From the NCBI GenBank assembly GCA_020845475.1, contig JADLFN010000077.1, forward strand, positions 26,068 to 90,067: 64,000 bases of DNA, written 5' to 3'. This document shows positions 52,572 to 62,588 of this stretch, piece after piece. A program made the position numbers and the translations under genes. The notes under the pieces are model-generated. The model saw only the letters and a program-made list of their open reading frames with translations, ran no database searches and was not told the DNA's origin. Each line of letters opens with the position of its first letter. The stretch's first letter is position 1. Source of the DNA: Planctomycetota bacterium (lineage in GTDB: Bacteria > Planctomycetota > UBA8742 > UBA2392).

Positions 52572-55500
52572 CAGGGGCAACGGGAACAGTTGTCCGCAAG
52601 TGGCTGCAATTACTTCCTTGGCCGCTCGCGAATGCGCTCAAGCGCGCACACAACGACAAGACGGCCCAGGGGCGGCACAACGCGGCATATTACTTCTTCG
52701 AGGCATCGCTGAAGATGGCCGCTTGCGCGCAGGTTGGATCGTATCTCGCGCTGTGTGCATCCGATCCCAAGCTGGACGAAGAGTTGAAGTCACTGGCCAA
52801 GGCCTCGGCAGGGTCGTGGCTTCAGATGCTCAATCTCTTCTCTGCCTATATCGCGCGTCGCCCCGATGCCGCGCTTTTGCCGCTTTCGGGCGTGTACAAG
52901 CGCCTGACAGAGCCCATAGCTCTGCCTGCGGCGCGTGCATTTCTGGATCGCAACGAAACCAAACTCGGCCAAGGCAGGACCACCATCATGGAGTTGTTCG
53001 GAGCGCTGGTGGCCCACCGCAACGATGAAATGGGTCACGGCGCCCAGCGCGACGGCGCATTCTATGAGGCCGCAGCCCCGCTGATCCTACACGCCGCGCT
53101 GGAGTCACTCGATCACCTCCAGCCCTTTGGCGATTTGAAACTCGCGCTCTCACGCGATGTTGCCGTGGAACGCACCGGCGAGACTGCCCGCCGATTCATG
53201 CTGCTCGAAGGTGACGGCCTGCACACCTGGATGGACGCGGCATCCGCTGACGCGGCAAGCCCTGCGGGCCGGCTGTGGCTTATAGGGGGTGCCTCGCGCA
53301 TTCCGCTGCATCCGCTGATGATTTACGAAGCCGGTGAAATGGATCGCGTCGGCTTCCTGAACAAGGTCGTTGGTCGCCCCAAGGGCGATGCCATCACCAT
53401 CAAGCGCTGCGAGTACCTCGACTATTATTCCGGCGAGCGCCTGCAGTCCCGCGACGCTGCCACAGAACTGGCCGCGCTATTCAGCCAGCTGTACCAGACC
53501 CGGGTCACCACCGAGGACGTCGAGAAGCTGTCGATGGAGCCCGCAGCCGAAACATCGCAGTCGGGGCCGTCAACAGGCCACGTCACCATCGGCGATTTCG
53601 AAATCCTAGGTGAGCTGGGCCGCGGCGGCATGGGCGTTGTTTATAAGGCGCGGCAACTGACGCTCGGGCGTATCGTGGCGTTGAAGGTTCTGCCGCCGGC
53701 ACTGTCCGGTGACCCCATAGCCGTGGCGCGCTTCCGGCGCGAGATCAAGGCCCTTGGCATGTGCGACCACCCCAACCTGGTCAAGGTGCTCACGGCCGGC
53801 CAGGATGGCGACCGCCACTTCTACGCCATGGAGTACGTGGATGGTTGCGACCTCTCGGCGCTCTATGACGTGCTGAGCGCGTGGGGCAAAACTTCGGGCA
53901 ACCTACGCGAGGGCCACATCACACAGGCAATCACCTCCGCCGGCAAACTGTGCCAGGCCCGCAAGGACATCAGCGACAACTGCGAGGGACTGTCCGAAGA
54001 GCAAGTGCGCGAGAAACTGGCCCAAGTGATTCCGGAAATGCCGCAGCTCAAGGAAGGCCGCGCCGCCCATGAGCGCCTGGCCGAGTTGATGTCTGAGGCA
54101 GCCGACGGCCTTCAGCACATGCATGAGCGCGGCATCATCCACCGCGACCTCAAGCCAGGCAACCTGATGCTGACGGCCGACGGCAGTCGCATCGTGCTCA
54201 TGGACTTCGGCCTTGCGCAACTGGAGAACGCGAGCCTGAGCCTGACCAGGAGCGCCGACAAGATCCTGGGCACGCTCCGCTACATGGCGCCGGAGCAAGC
54301 CGATGCGCAGTTGCGCGGCGAACTGGTCAGCGAACGTAGCGACATCTATTCGTTTGGCGCCACCCTGTATGAACTGACCACGCTCAAACCGATCTTCGAT
54401 GGCCAAAGTCAGGTGCACTTGCTGGAGCAAGTGCAGCGCAAAGAGCCCTTGGCGCCCAGCAAGGCTAACCCGGGCCTGCCTCGAGATCTGGAAGCGATCA
54501 TCATCAAGGCCACACAGAAGGACCGCGACTTGCGTTACGCCAAAGCCGGCCCTTCGACTGACGAAGGCACCATCGGCGCGGATTTGAAGCGCTTCGCCAA
54601 CGGCGAACACATCTGCGCCAGGCCGCCATCGAAGCTGCACTACCTCAAGCTCTTCTACCGCCGCAACAAGGCGATTGCGAATACCGTCGCCGCCACGGCC
54701 ATGATACTGATTCTGGCAACCACCGCCTTCATCTACACCCTCGAACAGCGCCGCCAGGAAGCCGAAGAGACACGCGCGGTCGCGTTGCGCGAACGTGACG
54801 AAAAGGAGCTTCTCGCGAAAGCAGAGAGAACCGCCCGCGCAGAAGCTGTGCGGCAACGCTTAGTCACGGTGGACCTTTACAGCGGCACCCTGATTTCCAC
54901 GTTTGCCCAGCTGAAGGCCATGGGCAGATTGGACGTATTGGCTCCCGTTGCCCGGGTAGTGTACGAGCAATTCCTCCAAGATCCGCAGAGCATGTTGACG
55001 GGTGATTTCGAGATGAACGGTGCAGTACTAATCAATTCCGCGCGAGTCCTAGTGGAACTGGGTGAAGTCGACAAGGCAGCGAGACTCGCCGGCGCACTAC
55101 TCAAACAGCCTCAGATCTACGAGCCCAACGCATACACATTGCGCTTGGATGCCCACATTGTTCGCGCGTTGGCGCTTGACGAAGACGTGCTTATTGAGGA
55201 CTTTCGGAGCGAACTTGCGCTCATTCACGAGCAACTGGCTCAGCGCGAACTCGTGACGCTGCCGTCCGATCGCACGCTCATGATCCATTACTTGGACTGC
55301 GTCCTGCAATTCGAGGATCGCGATTGGATTAGTGCTGTCGCAGGCCTGGAACGACTGCTGGAAGAACTCTGGAGGAATCAGGCTCGTAGTTCGGAAGCAT
55401 GGGACACAAATGCTCTTGAGAGCCAGTCTGCTCATTTATTGGCGACGTCGTACATCAATCTGGGGCAATTGGGCAATGCAACTGGTGTGCTAGGACGTGG

Positions 55501-56341
55501 GATAGACAACTATGACCGGAATACCGGTGACTGGGAACCTGGAAAGCGACATGTGCGATCCGGCGTTTTCTGGTCTACGTTGGGATATGTGCAATCTCCA
55601 GGCAGCCCCTCTGCCGCTAAGGAATCGCTGGACAAGGCCGTGCTTCAATTGCGCCTTGCTGTCGGTTCTACGAACTCGAATTTCACCTGGCGCATCCACC
55701 TCGTCAGAGCACTCTATAATCGACTGAATTTGAAGCTGTACCAGAGCAGAATGCCAGCTCCGCCTGACTCGCCTTATGGCTGGGACGTGCAACTCGTTGA
55801 ACTTGCCATTGAAGATGGGCGTGAAGCTCGGACGCTGCTTGATGAGTTGTTGTCTCGCTATCCGCGTGTCTTGAGGTCGCTGGTCATGAGCGCAAGAGTT
55901 GATGAATCGATAGCGGCTGGTTTATGCAAACTAGGCAAGACCAACGAGGCTGAGACGATTTTTCTTCGGGCGTTTGAAACACGTAGGGCTGTCTTCTCGA
56001 CAAACCCTCGCGCCATGGATTCAAAGAAGGTTCAGGATTCTTGTGGCAGCTATTCAGACATAGTTAGAGTCAATCGCGGGTTGGAAGCGGCTCTTTCCGC
56101 GCTCGAACCGATGAAAGACATGAATGCCTTTGCGTATTGGCATACTGTCGCGTTGTTCATATGTAGGGACTTTGGCGACAAGAAGCTTACCATTCCAGAG
56201 TCCTTTCAAGCTCGGGCAATTTATGCCCTTAAGTCGGCAAAGAAGGCAGCTTCAAGCGCCGAGGAGTGGAAGACAGCTCTTAGCAACCGCGAGCTCGATC
56301 CCCTTCGCGGGTTGGCCGCTTGGGAGGAACTTTCTAGGTGA
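52568..56341 (+). CDS. Transmembrane Ser/Thr protein kinase with N-terminal helical domain and C-terminal TPR-like extracellular region
   Basis: The 1,257-residue protein starts [26 protein letters not shown], a helical N-domain of about 270 residues. The kinase follows at about 345-700: [49 protein letters not shown] and [11 protein letters not shown], with an insertion of about 70 residues before the catalytic loop. A single membrane helix at about 705-727 ([20 protein letters not shown]) precedes a coiled segment. A long region follows with TPR-like helical pairs ([35 protein letters not shown]). Domain layout is common in Planctomycetes. A 1,338-residue reading from 52325 overlaps the cyclase gene and is not used. 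ATG 52568 has GGAG and overlaps a tiny leader frame. Confidence 0.88.
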   Translation: MTGATGTVVRKWLQLLPWPLANALKRAHNDKTAQGRHNAAYYFFEASLKMAACAQVGSYLALCASDPKLDEELKSLAKASAGSWLQMLNLFSAYIARRPDAALLPLSGVYKRLTEPIALPAARAFLDRNETKLGQGRTTIMELFGALVAHRNDEMGHGAQRDGAFYEAAAPLILHAALESLDHLQPFGDLKLALSRDVAVERTGETARRFMLLEGDGLHTWMDAASADAASPAGRLWLIGGASRIPLHPLMIYEAGEMDRVGFLNKVVGRPKGDAITIKRCEYLDYYSGERLQSRDAATELAALFSQLYQTRVTTEDVEKLSMEPAAETSQSGPSTGHVTIGDFEILGELGRGGMGVVYKARQLTLGRIVALKVLPPALSGDPIAVARFRREIKALGMCDHPNLVKVLTAGQDGDRHFYAMEYVDGCDLSALYDVLSAWGKTSGNLREGHITQAITSAGKLCQARKDISDNCEGLSEEQVREKLAQVIPEMPQLKEGRAAHERLAELMSEAADGLQHMHERGIIHRDLKPGNLMLTADGSRIVLMDFGLAQLENASLSLTRSADKILGTLRYMAPEQADAQLRGELVSERSDIYSFGATLYELTTLKPIFDGQSQVHLLEQVQRKEPLAPSKANPGLPRDLEAIIIKATQKDRDLRYAKAGPSTDEGTIGADLKRFANGEHICARPPSKLHYLKLFYRRNKAIANTVAATAMILILATTAFIYTLEQRRQEAEETRAVALRERDEKELLAKAERTARAEAVRQRLVTVDLYSGTLISTFAQLKAMGRLDVLAPVARVVYEQFLQDPQSMLTGDFEMNGAVLINSARVLVELGEVDKAARLAGALLKQPQIYEPNAYTLRLDAHIVRALALDEDVLIEDFRSELALIHEQLAQRELVTLPSDRTLMIHYLDCVLQFEDRDWISAVAGLERLLEELWRNQARSSEAWDTNALESQSAHLLATSYINLGQLGNATGVLGRGIDNYDRNTGDWEPGKRHVRSGVFWSTLGYVQSPGSPSAAKESLDKAVLQLRLAVGSTNSNFTWRIHLVRALYNRLNLKLYQSRMPAPPDSPYGWDVQLVELAIEDGREARTLLDELLSRYPRVLRSLVMSARVDESIAAGLCKLGKTNEAETIFLRAFETRRAVFSTNPRAMDSKKVQDSCGSYSDIVRVNRGLEAALSALEPMKDMNAFAYWHTVALFICRDFGDKKLTIPESFQARAIYALKSAKKAASSAEEWKTALSNRELDPLRGLAAWEELSR

Positions 56342-56377
56342 TTATTTGTAATGAGTTGACCGTGAGGAGAATAGCAC

Positions 56378-58735
56378 ATGGCGCGTAACTTCTGGATCGC
56401 AACGCTCATGACTGTGTTGGCAGGCATGTTGGGCGCGCAGGGATTTGGGTGGGCGTTTTGCGTCGGCGATCTCGGCAACGATGTCGCAACTCGCATAGCG
56501 GCAGATTCAGCCGACAACATCTACGTGACCGGCTACTTCGAAGGCACGGTCGACTTTGACCCGGGTCCGGGAGTGGTTAGCCGCACAAGTGCTGGAATGC
56601 AGGACATTTTTGTGGCCAAGTACAGTCCTGTTGGAGCGTTACTTTGGGTTGATGCATTCGGTAGCTCGAACGACGACCGCGGCTTCGATCTATGCACTGA
56701 CGCGGCTGGCAATGTGTATATCACCGGCCAGTTTTGGCATAGCGTCGACTTCGACCCGGGCCCTGGCACGACGATTCTTACAGTTACTTTTCCTGGCGGC
56801 GGGGGTGCGCCCGATCCATTCGTGCTCAAGCTGGATACAAGTGGTGCGCTTGTTTGGGCCAGAAACTTTGGGGGGGCGTCCAACGACGAAGGGCGGGCGA
56901 TACGCGTGGATTCGACAGGTAATGTGTACGTCGCTGGTCTCTATTACAACTACGTTGGAATTCCCAACGACTTTGATCCCGGTCCAGCGGTTTTGACACT
57001 GCCCAGTGCGGCGACGAGCGGATGGAAGGACATTTTCGTTTCCAAGTTCGACGCAGCTGGAATTCTCGTGTGGGCTTCAGGAATTGTGGGGGCATGGGTA
57101 AAGGGCGTGGCGGATATCGAGGTCGACAGTCTCGGGCGAGTGTTGATCTGCGGTGATTACCAACAAACCGTGGACTTTGACCCCGGCACGGGAACGCAAA
57201 ATCGAACCACGGCAAGCCAGGACGGATTCGTGTTGCAGTTGACTGCCAATGGCGGTTTTGACTGGGTCGAGACGCTAGGCAATAGCACTGGTGCCAGCGC
57301 CGTTAGTGTTTCATGTGTGCTGCCTGGCCCGCTGGATACACTGACGATCTGCGGTCAGTTTTGGAACGGGCCCGTGGATCTCGATCCGTCTTCTGGCGTC
57401 AGTAACCAAACAGCAATTGGCAATTCAGACATGTTTTTCGCGCGTTGGGATTCGAGCCACGGCTTGACTTGGCTCCGCACTATCGGGTCGACCAGCGCAA
57501 CCAGCCCAGAATACGCCTTGGACCTGATCACCGACCCGAATGGCAATCTATACATAGCTGGGCAGTATCAAGGAAATACCGATTTCGACCCTGGCTCAGG
57601 CGTGTTCACGCTGAACGGATTAACCGACACTTCGTCATTTTCGTTGATCCTGGATTCTAGCGGAGATTTCGTATGGGCCGGAAGTTATGGAAACCCATCG
57701 GACACCGACAGCGCGACTGGCATTGCCCTGGACGGCAATTTCAACATCGTGCTGTGTGGGTCGATGCGAGGTACGGGCGATTTTGATCCGACTACCGGAG
57801 TGTTCAACCTCACGAGCGCTGGTCCCGGTGGTTCCGGCGCACCCGTGGACATCTATCTTGTTAAATTGACGCAGGATTTCCCAAGGCTTGAAGTTCGCGA
57901 GTCGAGCCCGACCTCCGGCGCATTTATTGTCTCGGGTGCGTCCGCAGCCGGAGGACGCGACTTCGGAAGTCAGAATGTTTACTCCGGGCCGACGACTGCT
58001 TTGATTGTTTACCTGAAGAACACCGGCGCAGCACCCATGACGTTGGGGTTGCCTGCCCTCACCGGCGCTCAATCCGCGGAGTTCGTCATCGACACGACCG
58101 GGTACACCACAACCGTTGCGGCAGGCTCGAACACGACCTTCTTGATCTCTTTCGACCCCACAGTTGCCGGAGCCAAGTCTGCGACTGTGACATTCACTCA
58201 TGACGCGACCATGTGGGTCGCAACCCCGTTTACGTTTGGAGTTGCCGGCTTGGCTGTGGAACCGGCCATGTCTGTTCCCGCCACGCCGTTGAGTTTTGCA
58301 ACACCAGCCGCCGGTACTCCGTCTACGCCGCAGTCCTATTTCGTTAGCGTGACGGACTTGGTTTCAGGGGTGCAGGTTATAGCGCCTGCCGCATTTGAGG
58401 TTTCCGCCAGTGCGGCCGGACCGTGGATGGCCAGTTTCACGCTCCCGACAACCGGAGGTACTGTCTTCGTGCGCTACGTGCCAATCAGTGGTACCAGCCA
58501 TTCCGGAAACATTTCGCATTCAACTACTGGCCTTTCGCCAATGCTCCTGAACGTGCAGGGAGATGTTGTTCCTAATCCCACACCATCATCGAAGAAGGAG
58601 GATAGCGGATGCACTTTACAAGAAGCAGATGCGTCGTTCCCCGGACTCCTACTTCTGGGATTCATTATTGGGGCTGCATCGGCAAGAACCCGCATCAAGC
58701 GCGGCTTGCGCACTCTGCTCATTTCGGCTGTATGA
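56378..58735 (+). CDS. Secreted SBBP-type beta-propeller protein with choice-of-anchor-D-like domain and sorting-like tail
   Basis: The 785-residue product has a signal peptide (MARNFWIATLMTVLAGMLGAQG). Repeats of about 60 residues follow, of the type ADSADNIYVTGYFEGTVDFDPGPG...DIFVAKYSPVGALLWV, characteristic of SBBP beta-propellers with Asp/Gly turns. Residues about 520-640 look like an ASPM/SPD2/Hydin immunoglobulin-like 'choice-of-anchor D' domain (NTGAAPMTLGLPALTG, FLISFDPTVAGAKSATVTF). The tail is KKEDSGCTLQEADASFPGLL, then a hydrophobic segment and RTRIKRGLR, matching the tail of the kelch-like protein at 45 kb. GAGGAG precedes the ATG; it follows the kinase gene by 36 bases and may be regulated with it. 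Confidence 0.85.
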   Translation: MARNFWIATLMTVLAGMLGAQGFGWAFCVGDLGNDVATRIAADSADNIYVTGYFEGTVDFDPGPGVVSRTSAGMQDIFVAKYSPVGALLWVDAFGSSNDDRGFDLCTDAAGNVYITGQFWHSVDFDPGPGTTILTVTFPGGGGAPDPFVLKLDTSGALVWARNFGGASNDEGRAIRVDSTGNVYVAGLYYNYVGIPNDFDPGPAVLTLPSAATSGWKDIFVSKFDAAGILVWASGIVGAWVKGVADIEVDSLGRVLICGDYQQTVDFDPGTGTQNRTTASQDGFVLQLTANGGFDWVETLGNSTGASAVSVSCVLPGPLDTLTICGQFWNGPVDLDPSSGVSNQTAIGNSDMFFARWDSSHGLTWLRTIGSTSATSPEYALDLITDPNGNLYIAGQYQGNTDFDPGSGVFTLNGLTDTSSFSLILDSSGDFVWAGSYGNPSDTDSATGIALDGNFNIVLCGSMRGTGDFDPTTGVFNLTSAGPGGSGAPVDIYLVKLTQDFPRLEVRESSPTSGAFIVSGASAAGGRDFGSQNVYSGPTTALIVYLKNTGAAPMTLGLPALTGAQSAEFVIDTTGYTTTVAAGSNTTFLISFDPTVAGAKSATVTFTHDATMWVATPFTFGVAGLAVEPAMSVPATPLSFATPAAGTPSTPQSYFVSVTDLVSGVQVIAPAAFEVSASAAGPWMASFTLPTTGGTVFVRYVPISGTSHSGNISHSTTGLSPMLLNVQGDVVPNPTPSSKKEDSGCTLQEADASFPGLLLLGFIIGAASARTRIKRGLRTLLISAV

Positions 58736-58766
58736 ACCCAGACCAAAGTCCGCGCTGATTCTCGGC

Positions 58767-58950
58767 GCCACCTGAAACGCCACCCGTAGGTTTTCCCACC
58801 CGGGCATGCCCTGAGTTCTAAGCGCGAGGACATCCGGTAATCGCGAATGTCAGCGCGAAACGATTGAACGCCGCACGCAAGTTCTTCGTCTATGCACGTC
58901 GCCCGTAGGTGCGCTCGAACGCCGCACCCGAGTTCTACGTAAACGCAAGT
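58767..58950. repeat. Tandem copies of a short repeat around GAACGCCGCAC-CC-GAGTTCT
   Basis: Gap 58736-59073 contains no gene. Near-copies occur at about 58770 (GAAACGCCACCCGTAGGTTTT), 58865 (GAACGCCGCACGCAAGTTCT) and 58919 (GAACGCCGCACCCGAGTTCT), the last two about 54 bases apart. Related copies lie at about 44816-44890 and 36840-36855. The shared unit continues TCGTAAATGCAAG. Each group lies just after the stop of a plus-strand gene, suggesting a dispersed element or 3'-end signal. Confidence 0.5.
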
Positions 58951-59073
58951 CATCTGTTACCTCACCGGAATCTGGACGGGATCTGAACTCAGCTTTGAGG
59001 TTTCATTCCCTCACTGGTCGCCGGTTCAACGGCGCTCATTTGCAGGCCGTGCCCCCGCGAGCTAGCTTCGCAC

Positions 59074-59493
59074 TCATTGTCGGTGCCTGCTGTTCGAGTT
59101 CGGAGTTTGGTCTTTCTTGAGGACTCGCGTGATGGTCAGCGCCAACTCCTCCAGGTGATATGGCTTGGGCAACACGAAAACTTCACCTGTTTGAAGGGCT
59201 TCCTGGAGGGAGTCGTCGTTGCCTCCTGAAGTGATTACCACTTGCGGGCGGGACCCGGCGTCCATGCTCTCAATCTCATTCAGCACTTCGCTGCCGCAAC
59301 TGTTTCCAAGTCGCCAATCCAGCAGCACAAGTTCGAACGATTCGGACCTGACCGCGAGGATCGCGTCATCTGCCGAACGCGCGATGGTGAGATCGTAGAA
59401 GTCCTCCAATGCAAGGCCGACCACCGACGAAATGTCTCGGTCGTCTTCCACAATCAGGACCTTCGGCTTCTGCTGATCAACGTGGCTGCCCAT
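59074..59493 (-). CDS. Stand-alone receiver-domain response regulator
   Basis: The 139-residue protein is a single CheY-like domain: KVLIVEDDRDISSVVGLAL (acidic pocket DD), ELVLLDWRLGNSCGSEVL (phospho-acceptor Asp), VVITSGGNDDSL (switch Thr/Ser) and VFVLPKPYHLEELALTI (Lys). No output domain is attached, so it acts by protein contact. No cognate histidine kinase is in the window. The start ATG 59493 has GGGGAGG upstream. It is divergent from the gene at 59688. Confidence 0.92.
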   Translation of the reverse strand: MGSHVDQQKPKVLIVEDDRDISSVVGLALEDFYDLTIARSADDAILAVRSESFELVLLDWRLGNSCGSEVLNEIESMDAGSRPQVVITSGGNDDSLQEALQTGEVFVLPKPYHLEELALTITRVLKKDQTPNSNSRHRQ

Positions 59494-59687
59494 CGCGAGC
59501 CTCCCCTTGTTTCATGTCGCCGGAGGAGTCGCCGGGTGCACGAAATCTCAGGATTCTCGGCGCTTTCTCTCGCCACTGTTTCCGGATTCCTTGCACCCAG
59601 CCATGGCGCGCGCGACATTGCTACGTTGACGGGGCGGCTCGCATTGCGGGCTGATTTTTCATCCGGGTAAGGAAAGGGGCAAAAGCG

Positions 59688-60008
59688 ATGGCGTACAAGA
59701 GTGTGAAGTTTCTGGCGCAGGAGTGGCGCGAGCATGAGGATCCGGCAACGGGCGAACTGATCATCGAGGCCAGCTTTCCATCAGCGCGCAAGCGCTGCCT
59801 GGTTCTGGCCGAGCCTGTTCCGGGTTCAGAGCCGATCCAGATCAGGTACAGCTGTTTGCCGGTCTCGTGTGTAGGTGAAAACCACTGCGAACTCAAGAAA
59901 CGCGAGGAGCCAGACGGAACAGTCGTTTATTACTGTGATTGCGTGCCGAATGGTGACGCGGCCTTGGCGGTCGGCAGCGCCAAGAAGTCGCGCAAGAAGG
60001 CGAATTGA
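59688..60008 (+). CDS. Hypothetical Cys-containing small protein
   Basis: The 106-residue product, preceded by GGAAAGGGG, is soluble, with a central Cys pattern (RYSCLPVSCVGENHCELKK and YYCDCVP) that could bind metal or form disulphides. There is no signal peptide, and a Lys-rich C-terminus (KKSRKKAN). I do not recognise a family. It is 52 bases upstream of the sigma-MORN gene and probably in the same transcript. Confidence 0.55.
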   Translation: MAYKSVKFLAQEWREHEDPATGELIIEASFPSARKRCLVLAEPVPGSEPIQIRYSCLPVSCVGENHCELKKREEPDGTVVYYCDCVPNGDAALAVGSAKKSRKKAN

Positions 60009-60060
60009 GCCGGCAACGTGCCATGGATAAAATCAGGCCCGGGCAACCGGGCCAATCTCC

Positions 60061-61512
60061 ATGGAACGAATCGGCCGTCTATTCGAGGCAAACGCACGCC
60101 GCGTATGGGGCTTGGCGCGCTCGTTGACGCGAACGCCGGAGGATGCGGACGATCTCGTCCAGCAGACCTTCACGATCGCGATCACCAAGCGCGCCGAAGT
60201 CCCCGATAACGCCTGGCCCTGGCTGGCCAAGGTCGTTTCCTTCTGCGCACGCAATCACTACCGCCGAAACGCGCGAAGGCAGGGCATGGAAGACGTACAC
60301 GAAACAGAAATCAGCGGTCGCGAGCCCGATCCCGCCGACGCAGCCGGCAAGCGTGAACTTTTGCAGGCTCTGCATGCGGCTTTGGAGGAACTTTCGCACG
60401 ACGAACGCGAGGCCGTAGCCCTTTGCCATCTCGGCGGGCTGTCCCAATCGGAGGCGTGCCAGGTCGTCGGCGTCGGACTCAACACGCTCAAGGCGCGCGT
60501 CAGGCGCGGCTTGCAGCACCTGCAGGAGAAACTCGGGCTCTCGGAGGCGGGCGCGACCGCGTTCCTTTCGAGTTTCGTTTTCCCGCCTCCGCGAGGCGGT
60601 TGGGATCAAGCCATCGCCCGTTGGGAAAGCCGCGCTTGGGAGGGGGCGGACGTTGCTCGTTCTCCCGCGCCGTTTTCGGGAATCAAGCTATTGGCCGCCG
60701 CGGCGATCGCCGTGCTCGCGGGCATGGGCGCCTGGCTTGCGGCCTCCATGCAGAATGCAGGCTTGGAACCAAATCGCAACCCGGAGATAGGCTCCACAGC
60801 GTCCGACATGGGTTCGAGCACGGAGCCGGATGTTGTTTTGAGCAACCCGGCGAAAAGCAATTCAAACGGTGATCAAATCGGCCGCGATTCAGCTCGACCC
60901 GAGAATGCTATGGAAAGAGCTGGCGAGAAGCCAGGCACGGCGCCCAAAGAAGGCGCGCAGCCCAAGGAAGGCTCGGGTGATTCGCGCGGGGGAGAACTTG
61001 TGACGCGCCGGACCTACTACGCCAACGGCCGCATCGAGTCGGAATGGACAGAATTGGTGACACCCGGCAAGGCAGTCAAGCACGGCACGTTCACGAACTT
61101 CTGGCCCAACGGAATTGTGAGGGAATCCGGCGAATACAGGGATGACCTTCGAGAGGGTTCGTGGACCTACCAGTATGAAGACGGCATCAGATTCACCGAA
61201 GGCGAGTACCTTCACAACAAGCCCCACGGCTCATGGAAAGTCTACGACAAGCAAGGAAATCCTGAAACGACGGGCCGCTACGAAAACGGTGAGCACGTCG
61301 GCGAGTGGATCACCTTTCATCCCAATGGCCAGAAAGCGCTGATCCAGAACTTCGAGCGTGAAAAGCTCAACGGCCTGGAAACCGAGTTCGATGACCAGGG
61401 CCGCAAACGGCGCGAGACTACCTGGGTCAAGAACAAGAAGCACGGCTGGGAGATCATCTGGGATGAAAACTGCAATGAGATCTCCCGCCGGCAGTTCAAT
61501 CAAGGCAAGTAG
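60061..61512 (+). CDS. ECF sigma-70 factor fused via a transmembrane helix to MORN/YwqK-type repeats
   Basis: Residues 1 to about 170 are a complete ECF sigma factor: region 2 LARSLTRTPEDADDLVQQTFT and NAWPWLAKVVSFCARNHYRRNARR, region 4 ALEELSHDEREAVALCHLGGLSQSEACQVVGVGLNTLKARVRRGL. A membrane helix follows at about 205-225 (LLAAAAIAVLAGMGAWLAA), then a polar linker. From about residue 310 there are repeats of the type YYANGRIESEW, FWPNGIVRESGEY, YLHNKPHGSWKVYDKQG and YENGEHVGEWITFHPNGQKA, as in YwqK/MORN proteins. The sigma part would be cytoplasmic and the repeats outside, implying release or relay on an external signal without a separate anti-sigma factor (inference). Planctomycete ECF factors with C-terminal membrane extensions are known; this repeat type is less usual. 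Confidence 0.87.
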   Translation: MERIGRLFEANARRVWGLARSLTRTPEDADDLVQQTFTIAITKRAEVPDNAWPWLAKVVSFCARNHYRRNARRQGMEDVHETEISGREPDPADAAGKRELLQALHAALEELSHDEREAVALCHLGGLSQSEACQVVGVGLNTLKARVRRGLQHLQEKLGLSEAGATAFLSSFVFPPPRGGWDQAIARWESRAWEGADVARSPAPFSGIKLLAAAAIAVLAGMGAWLAASMQNAGLEPNRNPEIGSTASDMGSSTEPDVVLSNPAKSNSNGDQIGRDSARPENAMERAGEKPGTAPKEGAQPKEGSGDSRGGELVTRRTYYANGRIESEWTELVTPGKAVKHGTFTNFWPNGIVRESGEYRDDLREGSWTYQYEDGIRFTEGEYLHNKPHGSWKVYDKQGNPETTGRYENGEHVGEWITFHPNGQKALIQNFEREKLNGLETEFDDQGRKRRETTWVKNKKHGWEIIWDENCNEISRRQFNQGK

Positions 61513-61584
61513 TACGAATTCCGCAAATGCCCGCACCTGAGCAAGTCCTTCGCGACATCTGCCTCTGGATCGCGGAGGATTCTC

Positions 61585-61974
61585 ATGCACGGAGAACATG
61601 CTGAGCCCATGCCTCAACTTCAGGACCTCAGGCATCACCTCGAGGAACCTGAGGCGATTCGGCCGACAGACGTGACCTCGGTGGCCAAGCTCCTGGCCGA
61701 ACTTCGCCACTTGCTCGAGAACGGCTGTACTTTGTCCACGGCGCTGGACGTCGTCGACGAGGCCCAAGCCGCCTTGCAAACGATGTCCAGAGCGGGCGGA
61801 GCCCATGTGCCCGCGATGGACGGAACGGAGTGCCTGAACCTGGTTGAGCTGCTGAATCTGGCGCTAAACGAATACGCCTGCTCGATCGCGGAGTCGAACA
61901 TCATCGTGCTCAACCGCAAATTCGCCCGGCGCATGGTGAGGGCACGGAAAGCCGAGCTGAGTGCGTTGCTTTAG
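61585..61974 (+). CDS. Hypothetical helical protein
   Basis: The 129-residue product, with GGAGGA before the ATG, looks all-helical (VTSVAKLLAELRHLLENGCTL, LNLVELLNLALNEYACSIAESN) and cytoplasmic. No family is recognised. It lies downstream of the sigma-MORN gene (72 bases) and overlaps nothing, so it may belong to the same operon. A role in regulating the sigma factor is possible but unsupported. Confidence 0.6.
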   Translation: MHGEHAEPMPQLQDLRHHLEEPEAIRPTDVTSVAKLLAELRHLLENGCTLSTALDVVDEAQAALQTMSRAGGAHVPAMDGTECLNLVELLNLALNEYACSIAESNIIVLNRKFARRMVRARKAELSALL

Positions 61975-61986
61975 GAAGTCGTGCGC

Positions 61987-62199
61987 ATGGCCATACAGTG
62001 CTGCACAGCAGTGCCGGCCCCGCGCATCCTGCGCTTCAGAATTCACAACGACCACCGGGACGTTCCCTGCCTGATTGTGGAGCACAGTGCAATTGCGGCT
62101 TCAGCTCCCAAGGCAATCCAAGGGCAAGCGCACGGCGTCGAAGTCACCCAGGAACACGAGCGAGGCACGATCGTGCTGGCGTTCCAAAATCTTGCCTGA
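61987..62199 (+). CDS. Small hypothetical protein
   Basis: From ATG 61987 (AGGAAG upstream; GTG 61981 also possible) the product is 70 residues: MAIQCCTAVPAPRILRF, then PCLIVEHSAIAASAPKA and VTQEHERGTIVLAFQN. No domain is recognised. It begins 12 bases after the previous stop, consistent with an operon tail. Confidence 0.4.
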   Translation: MAIQCCTAVPAPRILRFRIHNDHRDVPCLIVEHSAIAASAPKAIQGQAHGVEVTQEHERGTIVLAFQNLA

Positions 62200-62588
62200 A
62201 TCGAATGATTGGCCGGATCTTGGCATCTTCGCAGTTCTTGAAGGACCGGTACGAACACCGTTCACCCCCGCCGTTAGAGCTCGCCAAGCATCTCGATAAC
62301 TCTGCACCTGATTCGAACCGCCGGAACATCTCCTGCCGGGCGTGGCAGCACGGTGGGAACGTGTCCGGAAGCGTGAGCTGTTCGCGGCGGCGCAGCAGGA
62401 GGCTGGTGACGGGGCCGCTGGCACTGCGGGCCGGCGCCGGAAACGACGCCGGGCGGGGCAAGGGTCCTGGCCGGACCGGAAACTCGCCGCGAACAAACTG
62501 ATGAGACGGAGGGGCTGCCGGCTCGCGCGCTGAGGCCCCACAGGCGGTTCAAATCCGCCCCATTCCCCAACTTGCTCCTGTGGGTTGC
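62200..62588. other. Intergenic region with tRNA-like T-arm hairpin and flanking inverted repeat before the recombinase gene
   Basis: No convincing gene is present. At 62543-62559, GGCGG-TTCAAAT-CCGCC has the shape of a tRNA T-arm, followed by CCATTCC-C-CA, almost an acceptor 3' end. It is enclosed by CCCACAGG (62537-62544) and CCTGTGGG (62577-62584). This palindrome abuts the recombinase gene and may be its attachment or operator site. No complementary 5' acceptor exists upstream. Confidence 0.45.

Noticed and set aside
62470..62570. A complete tRNA (possibly tRNA-Sec) before the recombinase gene
   Set aside because: The T-arm shape is good, but no 5' acceptor strand complementary to CCATTCC, no D-arm and no foldable TCA anticodon arm were found upstream.
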